Shown here: piece after piece, positions 1 through 10,671 of the stretch
How positions within the stretch are numbered: position 1 is the first letter of the stretch
How the letters are laid out: each line of letters opens with the position of its first letter
NCBI GenBank assembly: GCA_933822405.4
Contig: CAKOGP040002202.1
Coordinates: forward strand, 1-64,000
DNA from: Cylindrotheca closterium
Taxonomy: Eukaryota; Bacillariophyta; Bacillariophyceae; Bacillariales; Bacillariaceae
Direction of reading: 5' to 3'
Length of the DNA: 64,000 bases
Translations under genes and position numbers: made by a program
The notes under the pieces: model-generated
What the model was told of the DNA's origin: nothing
The model's input: only the letters and a program-made list of their open reading frames with translations
The model's database searches: none

Positions 1-125
1 GCTATGCTATGCTATGCTATGCTATGCTATGCTATGCTATGCTATGCTATGCTATGCTATGCTATGCTATGCTATGCTATGCTATGCTATGCTATGCTAT
101 GCTATGCTATGCTATGCTATGCTAT
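1..125. repeat. (GCTAT)25 microsatellite
   Basis: Twenty-five perfect copies of the pentamer GCTAT run from the first base. The array may continue upstream of the window. It is open in one frame but only as a five-residue periodic peptide, so it is not a gene. Bases 126-392 after it are AT-rich and show nothing recognisable. Confidence 0.97.
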
Positions 126-392
126 GCCAGCTTTGATTTCTTTGGACCCATTCGATCCATTGTATTACTTGGCGCCGTCCTAAGCACTACCCAAAATTTC
201 AACGATGGTGTCTGAAACCCCAGTTTCTACCATAATGATTGACTGACTCAAACGACCGTATCACCTTTTCTACATGTTACATTGATGTCACGAAATATCC
301 CCATGTATTATTAGCTGCATGATATTTTAAAAAGTAATACAGATCAGCTATTATTAAAATAGATAAAACCTATAATCCTAGTATCTTTATCG

Positions 393-2036
393 TTATCGTT
401 CGTTTTTGAGATTCTCCAGTGCCGTGTCAATACCAGTTTGATTGCATTCCCAAAATTTGAGTCCACATCGTTTCAGTGGGCGTTGTCGATTGGACAATGC
501 CACTGCCAAATCCGAATATCCACTGCGACTCCCCACAATGCAGGCCGCATTGGCCAATATCAAAATTTCCGCCCAAGCATCCAAATGTCCGGCCACCTTG
601 GATTCTTCAAACCCCTTTTGATCCTCTCGACCGACATGGAGCAGTGTCATGTTCTTGGCCAGCACCACGGATTCAGGATCAAAGTCTCGAATCTTTTGTT
701 TGGTGGCATCTTCGTCGGATGCTACATAGATCTTTGGTTTCGACTTTGGTTGTTGCTTCATTTGTTTTTTCGATTGCTTTTTCTGTTGTGAATCATCATT
801 ATCGTGATCGCCAAGTGTCATAGTCGTCGTCGTCGTCGTCGTCATCATCATCATCATGCCAGTTTGCAATTTCTTGGCACAGGAAAAGAATTGTTCCGGC
901 ACCTCCTCTCCAGCATGTCTTGGATGCTTACCCACATGCTTCTTGCCACTTCCCTTCCAAAACTCGGTAATAAAGGAAGAATCACCCGTCCGCACATGAA
1001 CGGCAATGTAATCTTCCCCGTCGTTGTCGTTGTTGTTGTCGTTTTCAAGAGAGAGCAAAGCGTTGGCTCGTTCTTGGACGGCGGGCGTGAATTGAAAGAG
1101 GGTGTAAAATAAATCGTGCTGAGCTTCGAGGGAAAAGACATTGCCATAGGGTTCCAATAAATCTCCCAGCAGACTGGAAGAAGAAAAGTTTCCCCATGAA
1201 TTCGTAGAGAGCCGCAGGATCAAACGGTTGTACAATAGAGGGGTCGTAGCAGTAGTGTTGGAATTCGAATTGGATTTGGGATTCTTGTACGCCAGTAAAC
1301 CTGGATCTTGATTCACTTCATGAGCTTCTTGATTGTCCAGAATGAGCATTTGTTTACTATTATCCTCGTCTTCTTCTCCTCCTTGTTCTGCTTCCAAAAA
1401 GGAAGCGTTCCATAGAATGGGCCCCGCCGGAATCAACACTTGATGCAAATGGGTAGGCTCGTGATAGTCAATCAAGAGTACGCGATTTGTGCATAGGGCA
1501 AACAAAAAGGCTCCTAAAATTCCCTTGACGCGATCCCCAATGCCTCCCCCTGGATTGCTGTAAATAAGGAGCGGAGTAGTTCCCTGCTCTTTGATGACAA
1601 TGCGACGATGATCATGACCAGCATCCAATTCCAATAAGCTGCTTCGATGCAGATCCAAATAGTCTTGCATTTTCCGACTCTTTTGCAACAGAATGGGCAA
1701 ATTGGTGGTGGTGGTCATGGTGGTGGTGGTGGGTGATGATGATTGGGTCGCCTCACTACTACTTCTGCTTGTTGTTGTTGTTGTTGTTGTTGATGATGAT
1801 GATTGGGATGGTGACGGCGATGACCTGAGATTAGAATTAGTACCAGTACTGCTACTACTACTACCAGTAGATGGTTTCGATGCTGGTAGTTTTGTTGTTG
1901 CTGTTGTTGTTGTGGATTCATCATTAGCTGGTCGTGGACATTTACCAAACAAACTACGATCTTGCGACCCAATGTGAATGAAAAATATTGTAATTATCAC
2001 CCATTGAATCTGTTTGTGATATCTGCAAAGACTCAT
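393..2036 (-). CDS. Type II membrane glycosyltransferase, fucosyltransferase-like
   Basis: Intronless, 547 residues. A short cytoplasmic tail is followed by one hydrophobic segment (about residues 10-25), then a Ser/Thr/Asn-rich stem to about residue 115 and a catalytic-looking region: the classic Golgi type II layout. Visible motifs are GGGIGDRVKGILGAF near residue 163 (like the GxGNR segment of plant and NodZ-type fucosyltransferases), VHVRTGD near 343 (like the HxRxxD motif of alpha-fucosyltransferases), YVASDED near 437 and ILANAACIVGSRSGYSDLA near 490, which fits the acceptor/donor-loop region of GT-B fucosyltransferases. Low-complexity His/Met/Thr and Lys/Gln runs interrupt the domain. 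It is divergently paired with a sulfotransferase-like gene 321 bases away. The fold is fairly likely; the exact sugar specificity is inference. Confidence 0.72.
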   Translation of the reverse strand: MSLCRYHKQIQWVIITIFFIHIGSQDRSLFGKCPRPANDESTTTTATTKLPASKPSTGSSSSSTGTNSNLRSSPSPSQSSSSTTTTTTTSRSSSEATQSSSPTTTTMTTTTNLPILLQKSRKMQDYLDLHRSSLLELDAGHDHRRIVIKEQGTTPLLIYSNPGGGIGDRVKGILGAFLFALCTNRVLLIDYHEPTHLHQVLIPAGPILWNASFLEAEQGGEEDEDNSKQMLILDNQEAHEVNQDPGLLAYKNPKSNSNSNTTATTPLLYNRLILRLSTNSWGNFSSSSLLGDLLEPYGNVFSLEAQHDLFYTLFQFTPAVQERANALLSLENDNNNDNDGEDYIAVHVRTGDSSFITEFWKGSGKKHVGKHPRHAGEEVPEQFFSCAKKLQTGMMMMMTTTTTTTMTLGDHDNDDSQQKKQSKKQMKQQPKSKPKIYVASDEDATKQKIRDFDPESVVLAKNMTLLHVGREDQKGFEESKVAGHLDAWAEILILANAACIVGSRSGYSDLAVALSNRQRPLKRCGLKFWECNQTGIDTALENLKNER

Positions 2037-2357
2037 GATGCTGATGCTGATGCTGATGCATATACAACACTATATAACAAAATTGTATTTTAGGTCAAGC
2101 ATAATGCTGATAAATAAAATGCGTACCGCTAAAACCGGGGGTTTCGGATTTTCAACAAAAATTGTGCCTCCCCCAAAAGCGGTTTTCGATCTAACGAGTC
2201 AACAAAATAAATCTCGAACTCGAACTCATCATCATCGAAAAAATTGAATATTCATCGATGGCGTACGTGTATATATAGATATACTCTATCATATGCTTCA
2301 TATCAAGGACCATATAATTCAGCATAATATAAAAGCAAATGATAGTGCATTGATCTC
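2037..2357. other. Shared intergenic region of a head-to-head gene pair
   Basis: These 321 bases separate two divergent ATGs and must hold both promoters if the annotated starts are right. They begin with a short GAT/GCT-rich repeat and are otherwise AT-rich, with a TATATAGATATA stretch around 2271. No defined binding site was recognised. Confidence 0.5.
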
Positions 2358-4628
2358 ATGGATGATCCAAGCAATGTCCAAGATGATAATAAGGGCATTA
2401 TTATAATCAGCAGCATCCGACCTAATCCGACCAACAACAATAAGACGAAGAAGACTGTCAAATTCGCAATGTTCTTGATTGTCATTGGCGCCGCCTTTCA
2501 TTATTATTATTGGCTATCGAATACAAGATCTACCCGTCTATCTTCCATATCCTCATTTATACAAGCCGGAGGGGGTAGTAGTAACAGTAAAAGTACAAGT
2601 AAAAGTAGAATTGGCAAGGTAGGACGAGGAGGAGAAGTATTGGATTACAACCGCAATAATAAGGAAGAGGAAGATACTACAATAAATGATGATGATGATG
2701 ATGCTGATGATGATGCTCCCACAATCTTGCTCGTTCATTATCACAAGACGGGCAACAATTTCATTGCGGATTTGCTAATGGAAATTGATAGAACCTACAA
2801 GGCACAACGGCATGATTTGGCCATGAAGGATTTCGTTTTATTAAAACGAATGAAGAAAGAACAAGAGGCAAATAATAATAAGGAGCATCATGATGATGGT
2901 GATGATGATGATGATGAACAAGGTAATAATTACAACAATGACAACAACTTGAATGATGACGATGATGACTCCAATGAGAATAATGCGAATGTCACCTCCA
3001 AGCATTCAAAACGACGACGCCTCCGACTTTTGTCAAACGACGACGACGACGAGGATGACCAAACCAAAAGAAGCAGCAAAAAACAACAAACCATCAAGGG
3101 GTCGAACAAGGGGTCGAACATAGTGATAGAGGATGATGGTGGTGGTGGTGGTGAAAAGCAACAAATAAATCACAACAAGGCATCTGCAGTTGTGGTGGAT
3201 GACGAAAGCAACTATTATGCCAGCAGCAAACCAAAAAGAAAGAAGAATACGACAAACCGAAACAAAGGTCAAGAAGCACTGGGTCAAGACCAAGCCAAAA
3301 AAGACGGATCTATTTCGTTATTACCAGACTTATTACCACCCAGAAAAAGAACACACAATCCAACGACTGGATGTCCTCATATGGGATCCGGACTGACATT
3401 GGGGGCTGCTTATCGATTGACGGCACCGGATTTCTTTTGTGATTTGAACCGAATGGTACCAGTACACGTACCAGCATTGAAGACTAGTAGCAAGAATTCT
3501 AGTACTAGTGGTACTAGTAGTACTAGTACTACTAGCAAACAACGAGAACAACAACAGGGCAGTGAAACAGAAGTGGACGTGGAACTGGACGGCATGGGCG
3601 GAACAAAGACGACTAAACTTCCTGAAAAACTTGCCTTTCCACCATGGGAGACCACCAAGATTGTTCACTTTGTGCGAGACCCTCTTGACATGGCCCTTTC
3701 CAATTATCTATACCATTCGCAGCGTCCAACTCCAGAGCATTGGGTTTTGGGCAGACATCTCAATCCATGTGCTACCAATGACGAATTCATTCAGTACATG
3801 TTGGATGAATTGACTACTGGCGGTAGCAACAACAGACCAATCATTAACATCACCAAGGACGAACTGGACCAAGTCAGTAAACTCTGCAAATACTACCGTC
3901 GAGATCATCCATTGCCCAATACCAAAGTCAATGTCACTCGAGCCTTTTATGGACTCTTGCTTCGTTTGCCTCCATTCGATGGATTACGGTTGGCCACGAC
4001 CCAATTCCTCTTGGCCCAAAATCCAGAAAGTGGTGGGGACTTGCTCCGGATGCCCAACAATATCAAGAGACTACAAGAATGGGAAGACCAGCATGATGGT
4101 TTGGAATCGTCATTATCATTGTCATCATCATTGTCATCATCATTGTCATCAAACAATAAGAAGGAGAAGAAGAAGAAGAAGAAGAAGCAATCGTCGCATA
4201 TTCTAACAGTCTCCATGGGAAACATTATGAAGGATATGGAGACAAGCATTCAAGAGATTTGTGATCTCATCTTTGGTCACATTTCAAATGTCACGGAACG
4301 ATCGGAAATTGGTCAAGATATTGCCCATGCCATGGTGGCCACCTACACGGCCAAAGAAAAGGCTTCGGAAGAACTGTTGCGCATCAAATTGACCAACAAT
4401 AAGGACAATGAGGATATAGACAATAATACCGATCAGACCAAGATGCTAGACGATCCAATTGCAATCGATGGGAATAACTCGACCATTAGAGAGGGAAGTC
4501 ATGTCACTCAAGGATTAATGAATGCGACCGAGCGACGACTGCTCAAGGAACGACTAGAAAAGGATCCCATCCTTGGAAATATCCTGTTGCAACTTCGTGA
4601 GATTGTGAATTCAGCTATTGGGCGGTGA
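2358..4628 (+). CDS. Type II membrane sulfotransferase-like protein
   Basis: Intronless, 756 residues. One hydrophobic segment (about residues 34-53) follows a short tail. The start of the sulfotransferase fold is seen in ILLVHYHKTGNNF (about 122-136), which resembles the 5'-phosphosulfate-binding loop. The 3'-phosphate-binding motif is VHFVRDPLDMALSNYL near 436. Between them lie about 250 residues of Asp/Asn/Lys-rich low complexity, unusually long for the family, and further Ser/Lys runs occur near residue 600. It probably transfers sulfate from PAPS to a glycan or protein in the Golgi lumen. The neighbouring divergent gene looks like a fucosyltransferase, so a joint role in a sulfated fucose-containing glycan is possible. 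The function class is well supported; the substrate is unknown. Confidence 0.75.
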   Translation: MDDPSNVQDDNKGIIIISSIRPNPTNNNKTKKTVKFAMFLIVIGAAFHYYYWLSNTRSTRLSSISSFIQAGGGSSNSKSTSKSRIGKVGRGGEVLDYNRNNKEEEDTTINDDDDDADDDAPTILLVHYHKTGNNFIADLLMEIDRTYKAQRHDLAMKDFVLLKRMKKEQEANNNKEHHDDGDDDDDEQGNNYNNDNNLNDDDDDSNENNANVTSKHSKRRRLRLLSNDDDDEDDQTKRSSKKQQTIKGSNKGSNIVIEDDGGGGGEKQQINHNKASAVVVDDESNYYASSKPKRKKNTTNRNKGQEALGQDQAKKDGSISLLPDLLPPRKRTHNPTTGCPHMGSGLTLGAAYRLTAPDFFCDLNRMVPVHVPALKTSSKNSSTSGTSSTSTTSKQREQQQGSETEVDVELDGMGGTKTTKLPEKLAFPPWETTKIVHFVRDPLDMALSNYLYHSQRPTPEHWVLGRHLNPCATNDEFIQYMLDELTTGGSNNRPIINITKDELDQVSKLCKYYRRDHPLPNTKVNVTRAFYGLLLRLPPFDGLRLATTQFLLAQNPESGGDLLRMPNNIKRLQEWEDQHDGLESSLSLSSSLSSSLSSNNKKEKKKKKKKQSSHILTVSMGNIMKDMETSIQEICDLIFGHISNVTERSEIGQDIAHAMVATYTAKEKASEELLRIKLTNNKDNEDIDNNTDQTKMLDDPIAIDGNNSTIREGSHVTQGLMNATERRLLKERLEKDPILGNILLQLREIVNSAIGR

Positions 4629-4639
4629 TGATGATGGAC

Positions 4640-4663
4640 ATTATTATTATTATTATTATTATT
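4640..4663. repeat. (ATT)8 microsatellite
   Basis: Eight ATT units lie just after the sulfotransferase stop codon, in the presumed 3' UTR between two convergent genes. Confidence 0.9.
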
Positions 4664-4738
4664 CCAAAAGTTCTGCGGTGTGGTTATAATCCTCGTCCAC
4701 AATGATAATCCCAATTCCCAATAATAGCAGCAAAGTAA

Positions 4739-6572
4739 TCACTGTTGCTCTTGGTGTTCTTGCAACAGTGGCTCTTGCAGAGACTCCAAGACATTATTAT
4801 TATTATCATCATCATTATCAGGTGGTGAGCATGGTTGGTCCCCATCAATATTTCCTGTCTGTTCCGTGTCGTTACTTCCTCGGTAGAGGACCAGTCCAAG
4901 AACAATGACGATCAAACCCAAAATGTCATTGATGCGCATCGGAGCGTACCCGGGCATGAACGGTAGACAGAATGCAAGGTTGCCCAGTGGCACCGTAATC
5001 GTTAGAGCCAAATACAAGAGACTTGCTGATCCGTGTTTTAGCAATAGCACTGAAAATACAGTGTACAGCACAATCAAGGCAAAATTTATATTCCATAGCC
5101 AAAAAGCCTTGCCGCATTCGTCGTCCAAATGACATCCTTGATCCACAGTTCCCCGACCATGATAGTAGCACTCCCATGCGTCCAGTAAATGTCTAGGAAG
5201 TTTGTGAGGTTTTATGGGTGGCGAAAAGAGTGGGGCCGCCACCACCGCAATGGCCAAGGAAAAGGGCAGTTGAAAGAATGCTGTCCAGCCATTCATGTAG
5301 AGTGGTTCGACTTCGACTTTAGCAAGTGTGATTTCCTTATACAGACTGGATAATGTCATGGGAATGCAGGATAAAATGACGGCCAGAGACCATATCATGC
5401 CCGTCCCTTGATCCGTCGACGCACCCGAGTCTTTGGTTGGTATCCATGTGCATAAGTGTATTACTATATCATCAGTGAATGCGTTATTGTCGTCAATCCC
5501 AATCATGACAGGCATGACATTTGTTAGCTTGGTAGTTTCATTATGAGACAAGCAGCCTTTTTGGGTGATTTCGTCTCGACAAATGTAGCAGAACTCGTCG
5601 ACACCAAACTCTTGGAGATTGGTTTCACACACAAATCCTGTCGCGTTCGAAGTCATTGTCTTGTCTGGCATCAGCATGGGCTCCAGGACTAGAAATATAC
5701 CCAAAATGACCACCAAAGCACCTCCATATTGAACTGACCGAAACCGTTTGTTTTGAAAATACCAAGAAAAGAGCATGCTAAAGGGAATGCAAGCCTGGGG
5801 CAAAAGGATTCGTAGTGGTCCCGAAATGTAGCAAGATGCAAATGTTTGCCTGTCAAGAGAAATACATGTATATATAGGAAGCAGAACATGAGATTGTACT
5901 CCATAAGGCTAACCAAATAATGCCATCAACTAACTTACACGCCGATCGAAAGGGTGTCCAACAATCCAAAGATGGCAAAGGTCCGCTTTGGAATCTGTCG
6001 TTGTTCCAAGGTAATCACTTCATCTCCATACCGAATCATCATGAACATTACATAGACAAAGGTCATGGCAACATACATAACAACGCCGTACAAATTGAGG
6101 AAGTTTGGATAGTTGTATAATGGGATTGCCTTTTTGTGAATGGAAACAAGACGTGAGTTTCACCCAAGTTTCAGAAACATCATTCGTCATCGATACAAAG
6201 TAAGAGGAGGTCACTTACCACAAGCTTGCCAAGCACTGAAACACCCGTTCCCACCAGCACCATGGAAATAAAGATCGAAGCAAGCTTTAGATTGTCCGCG
6301 GAAGTCTTTTGCTCATTGCTAGTGTTGTTGTTGTTGCTGTTGTTCTGATTGTGTGTCAGGTCATTATTGCTGACGTTTTCGTCATCCGCTTCAGTCATGT
6401 TTTCATGACGGACAGCTGTAGAATGATCCTCCTCTTGGTGGACTTCGTGGTGTTCCGTCAGCGGTGATGACGATGACGATGAAATTAGTGGCTCGGATAG
6501 AGAATCACTACTACCCAAAACAGCTTCAGATGATACGGAAGGTCGTGTCAATAAGGTATCAGGTTGCGTCAT
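4739..6572 (-). CDS. CRT-like (chloroquine-resistance-transporter-like) membrane transporter
   Basis: Three exons: 6572-6219, 6129-5939 and 5849-4739, giving 551 residues. The introns have GTAAGT donors and AG acceptors, and phases match (0 and 2). A Ser/Asn-rich soluble N-terminus of about 100 residues precedes about ten hydrophobic segments typical of the drug/metabolite transporter superfamily. Family-like sequence includes YNYPNFLNLYGVVMYVAMTF in exon 2 and GPLRILLPQACIPFSM across exon 3. The CRT/CLT family moves small molecules such as peptides, amino acids or glutathione across vacuolar or plastid membranes; substrate and membrane here are unknown. A loop with several Cys sits in the middle of exon 3, as in other CRT-like proteins. 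No plastid presequence is visible. The longest single-exon reading (from 5803) starts at TTG and is not the real start. Confidence 0.8.
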
Positions 6573-6995
6573 CCTGTATTCGGCTTTCTGTTGACTGAAG
6601 CAATCGTTCGCTTTGGCACAGGAACCTTTTATCTTCGTCTCTCTATCAATCTGTACCTGTTTTCTCGTAGCTACAATGATGTCAATTGTTGAAATCCAAT
6701 TTGTTTCGAACTGAATTACTGGTAATGTATTGATTACAGAAGCAGGAAAAAAGAACTAAATTCTGAGAATACGGGTGTCGAAAGCAAATAACCACGGGCA
6801 ATCCCGTCAATGACAAGAGTATCGCCCGTTTTATCATTCACTGCCCAAAAAGTATTAATGATATAGATACATGTACAGCAAGAGTAGGGTTGTATTCAAT
6901 GGATTCCTTCTAAGGATAGCTTATTTCTATGATCGCATAGTATTATCTGATAGCTGGTCATATTATATAATAACAATAATAATACCAGTGCCGAT
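6573..6995. other. Intergenic, nothing recognised
   Basis: These 423 bases lie between the 5' end of the CRT-like gene and the 3' end of the next gene on the same strand. No repeat, RNA gene or conserved coding frame was seen. Confidence 0.5.
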
Positions 6996-8078
6996 CTATG
7001 TCGAGGGAGCAGTAGGTGCTGTGGTTGTAATAGTTGCAGCAGCAGGTGCTGGAGTAGCTGGTGCCGGTGTGACAGGAGGTGTCACGGGCACTGGGACTTC
7101 TATCGGGGTAGCGGTGCTAGCGGCTGGAGCGGGTGGAGGAGTAGCTGGGGGTGCTGTAGGTGTTGCTGAAGCTGGTGGCGGAGTTGCTGTTGTTTCAGGG
7201 ACCGGAACTGGTGCTGGAGTGGCTGGAGTAGCTGGAACTGGAGCAGGAGTTGGGGCTGGAACTGGAACAGGTACTGGCTTGGGTAACTCTGTTACAGCCG
7301 GTACTGGTTTGGGTGCCTCCGTTGCGGGTGGGATGGGCGCCGGCACTGGCGCTGGAGTAGCTGGAACTGGCACTGGAGCTACCGGTGGTGGTGTGGCCAG
7401 AGGAGTAGAGACAGTGGCAGGTTCTGGAGCAGGCGATGGAGCTGGTGGCGTCGCTTCTGCTACTTTCTCTGCAACTTTATTGGAATCCACCACTGTCGAG
7501 GTTGCCGCTTCGAAATCAGCAATTCCCTTTTCCAATTCTTTCTCTGCCCGATCCAACAATTTCTCGGAATCACTATCCACTGCCTTTGCCATATCCTTAA
7601 TCGCCACTTCTAGTTCTTCCACTGCCTTTTCGACCTTTGGCTTTTCCTGAGGACTGACTGCGCCTTCAATTTTCTGTTCTTTTCCTTCGATTTCTATCAC
7701 TGCCTCCTGAACCTTTTTGACAGCTTGCTGTTCATCCTTCAACACGGTTTCCTTACTCAACGTTGGTGCTGCTGGAGTGGTCTTCTGTTCGTCAGTGCTC
7801 GCTTTGTTTTTGTTCTTTGACATTGTATCTAGCAAAAGTTGCTGGGGACCCAATCGTTCATTGATGGCAGCTCGCATCACGGCACCCGCCTTTTCCAAAC
7901 GGACCAGCAATTCCGTGTAGGCGCTCTCTGGTGGTGGGGGTGGGGGAACAGCATGGAGCCGGGAGGATGAAGAAGCTGTTCGAGTTTTGAAGTGATGTGT
8001 CTGAGGAGAAAAGGCATCCACCGAGATGCTGCAGGCTGTCAAGAAGATCAGAAGTGATGATGTCGTCAGAAGTTTCAT
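6996..8078 (-). CDS. Plastid-targeted Pro/Ala/Val-rich protein of unknown function
   Basis: Intronless, 360 residues. Residues 1-22 form a signal peptide ending in VDAF, followed by SPQTHHFKTRTASSSSRLHA. A Phe at the predicted cleavage site and a Ser/Thr/Arg-rich stretch match the diatom bipartite (ASAFAP-type) plastid presequence. A helical, Lys/Glu-rich middle (about 50-200) looks coiled-coil-forming, with repeated AVEELEVAIKDMAKAV-like heptads. The C-terminal 150 residues are a PAPVPVPATP-type repeat resembling bacterial TonB-like linkers, with no recognised domain after it. I do not recognise the family. The plus strand here has a long Gly/Ala/Val-rich frame that is only the shadow of this repeat. 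Confidence 0.7.
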   Translation of the reverse strand: MKLLTTSSLLIFLTACSISVDAFSPQTHHFKTRTASSSSRLHAVPPPPPPESAYTELLVRLEKAGAVMRAAINERLGPQQLLLDTMSKNKNKASTDEQKTTPAAPTLSKETVLKDEQQAVKKVQEAVIEIEGKEQKIEGAVSPQEKPKVEKAVEELEVAIKDMAKAVDSDSEKLLDRAEKELEKGIADFEAATSTVVDSNKVAEKVAEATPPAPSPAPEPATVSTPLATPPPVAPVPVPATPAPVPAPIPPATEAPKPVPAVTELPKPVPVPVPAPTPAPVPATPATPAPVPVPETTATPPPASATPTAPPATPPPAPAASTATPIEVPVPVTPPVTPAPATPAPAAATITTTAPTAPST

Positions 8079-8661
8079 GTTGCTGAAAATTTATGATAGG
8101 AGAATTGAAAATTTGGAATAAGAGTAAGAATAGAGTGAAACTGCCTCCTAAGTAGATTGAATAGATTGAATGGGTCGATAATGCAATTCAGTGTAATGCT
8201 TGGAGATGGATGATATTGCGATTGTCTTTTGATTGGTTTGACGCACACACGTACATTACATCCTTCTCCGGATCGTCATTCAAGCTCGGGAATTCAAAAA
8301 TCACCAATGAAATCTCACCTATGACGTCAGTCATTTCCAAAACTACAATATCATCGACTGCCTAATATGAGGAGTACTCAGTATTACGCGAGGCATCTTA
8401 CATTACTTCATGTTGTTGTTTTTAAAAGGCATAACAGATGTGACTCTCACCGCCGCTAATGAATCTATCAATTTTTTCAAGAAGCTTATTACTTTACAAG
8501 TTTTACCGAGTTGTTGTTTAGTAGAGTTCAAACCAAAACAGTACGGTTTGAATGTTCCTTGGGTACCAGTGCACCCTTTACACAATCAGGGTCACACGCG
8601 GTTACATACAACAAATTGAGGAAGAAAAATGTGAGGCATCATCAGTAGCCCGAGTCACTCG
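8079..8661. other. Intergenic between two minus-strand genes
   Basis: These 583 bases hold the presumed promoter of the plastid-targeted gene (near 8079-8330) and the 3' flank of the Cys-rich protein. Apart from the TGACGTCA site listed separately, nothing was recognised. Confidence 0.5.
8322..8329. promoter_or_regulatory. TGACGTCA palindrome (CRE-like site)
   Basis: A perfect CRE octamer lies about 245 bases upstream of the ATG of the plastid-targeted gene. In the diatom Phaeodactylum tricornutum, TGACGT/ACGTCA elements in a carbonic anhydrase promoter mediate CO2/cAMP repression through bZIP proteins. Function here is inferred from sequence only; one octamer can occur by chance. Confidence 0.35.
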
Positions 8662-10475
8662 TTAGTTTCTTTTTCCACCAAATAGGAAAAATCTGTTCAG
8701 CGAGTCTTTTCCCTTTTCTTCGTCAGGTACTACTTCTTGTTCTTCAGTCTCGGTCTCTTCTGGAGTTTCAACAGTCGTGGTGTTCTCTCCTACATCACCA
8801 TCACGACCTCCAGCAGAACAGTAGTCAAATCCAGATACACCGAATCCTGTGCATCCAGGGACGTCTTCAAATTCGGCACGTTGGAAGCAGATCAAGTTAC
8901 CGGCGCACTCTGCATCGGTGTCACAATCTCCTTGGCAGGCACCCAATGGAAAGGCAGAAGCAGGTTGACCGTTATCACCTCGGAAGTTCAGAGTATTGGC
9001 GGATGCTTGGATGCAGAAATCATCATCACCATTTCCAATTTGGAAGGCGTCACCAGAACATCCTGGAACTGAACGAGGTTCAAAGTCGCGTTGGAAACAA
9101 ACCAATCCATTTTCACTGCACGAGAAGAGAGCGAGAGTAAGATTAACGCATGATAAGACGGAAAATCACTACGCTGTTGAAGATCTGTACGTACCAATCG
9201 GTATCTTCGTCACAATCACCGCGGCATCTGGCAAGATTGGGGGGACCTGTACCATCAAATCCTTCGTCATCATCTCCAAGATAAACGAGATCAGTTGGGC
9301 CTGGAGCGTAGCAGTAGTCGAATCCAGTGGCTCCTCTATCAGAACATCCAGTGACCGGGGCGTTATCATCGCGCTGTCTGCAAACCAAGTTTCCAGCACA
9401 GTCTGAACGAAGAATCAGATCACATTTGTCAGCAAAGGCTTCTGTAGATGTATCATGTCATCATTTGCAATATAGACCAGAAGACAACTTACCATCATCG
9501 TTATTACAATCGCCCTGGCACCTTTGCAATGGAAAAACACCGGCAGGAGTTTGGACGCCGTTGATGTCGTCACCCACGATGACCAAGCGATTTCCTGATG
9601 GAGGAACGCAGTAGTTTTCATTTCCGGTTCCAATCAAATCTGCGTTTCCAGAGCACCCAGAAATTGACGAGGTTCCTCTGTTGCGTTGCTGGCAAACAAG
9701 TCCAAAGGCACTGGAATAGAAGAAAACAAATGTGTTAGCAGTGTAGCAGTGAACCGTTCAATATTTTTTCTTCATCGCTAGGCCTAGCATTAAAAGAAAC
9801 TTACCAATCTGTATCAGCATTGCAATCTCCTTGGCAACGTTGCAAGAAAAAGACTCCGAGCACTGGAACAAGTTGCAGCGGTGTCTGTGTTGGTGACATT
9901 GTTGGGGAGGTAGTAGGGCGCTTGGATGGCGAAGTGGTAGGCAAGTTTGTAGGATTTTCCGATGGGCTCATTGTTGGAACTGGTGTTGGTCCCAAACTAG
10001 GAGGGTTGCTAGGCGTATCAGTGGGTGGGGAACTAGGCGTATCGGAAGGCGCCATGCTAGTAGTAGGGCTAGAGGAAGGCGCCTTACTATCAGTTGGTGA
10101 CAGCGATGGAATTGTAGAAGGAGTCTGCGTTGGCGACTTGGTAGGTGAAGTAGACGGCCGTCCGGTTGGAACTGGTGTAGGCGACTTGGTAGGGCTCAAA
10201 CTCACAGAGGGGCTTTGAGTAGGAGATAGGGAAGAAGTTGGATTAGGTGTCGGTGGCACCGTCGGCTGTGGTGTTGGTACAGGTGTTGGTGGAGGAGTAG
10301 CAGTTGGCGGTGGCGTAGGGGGTGGTGGGGGTGGAGACATACTTCCGGTTTGAAGAACGCGGTTGAACCAATCGGCATTCTCACCGTCAATTTCCTTAGA
10401 TAATAGATTACTATGGACTTCTCCATTGGTGCCGCTCAATAGCGCCGAGATGCAAATCCAAGTGAATACTTTCAT
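8662..10475 (-). CDS. Secreted protein with Pro/Ser/Thr-rich linker and four Cys-rich modules
   Basis: Four exons: 10475-9805, 9710-9493, 9402-9195 and 9115-8662, giving 516 residues with matching phases (2, 1, 2). Residues 1-18 are a signal peptide. Residues about 45-205 are a SPT-rich linker (SPTKSPTPVPTGRPSTSPT type), common in diatom extracellular and cell-wall proteins. Four modules follow, each with a pattern like LVCxQRxxxxxVxGCSGxxxxGxxxYC followed by LxxCQGDCDxDxDC. Introns fall at nearly the same place in each module, in or just before the last Cys, so one exon carries about one module. The protein is probably extracellular or frustule-associated; any binding role is unknown. The extreme C-terminus is acidic, then basic (GGKRN). 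Confidence 0.82.
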
Positions 10476-10671
10476 CTTGCTAACGTTTCAAGAAGAGTCT
10501 TGAGACAGAAATGGATGAAAAAAGTGAAGGTTGAGTGAGGTGTCAAGCGATAACGAAGTGTGTGGCACGCTTGTCGTCTGTAAGTAAAATACAGATACTT
10601 CTGCAGGCCGATATTTTCTATAAATAAATATCGAAATTACCGGTAAAATCATCGCACAAACGGAAAAACGG
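10476..10671. other. Divergent intergenic region with TACCGGTA
   Basis: This 196-base region separates divergent starts and contains the octamer TACCGGTA at 10638-10645, 27 bases before the first ATG of the cupin gene. It is the first of 13 such octamers in the window. Confidence 0.45.

Noticed and set aside
9..215. Open frame with a five-residue periodic peptide (LCYAM repeats)
   Set aside because: It is the translation of the (GCTAT)n microsatellite; no initiation context or domain.
6871..7650. Long plus-strand frame rich in Gly, Ala and Val
   Set aside because: It is antisense to the Pro-Val-Ala repeat of the plastid-targeted gene; the GC-rich repeat keeps it open.
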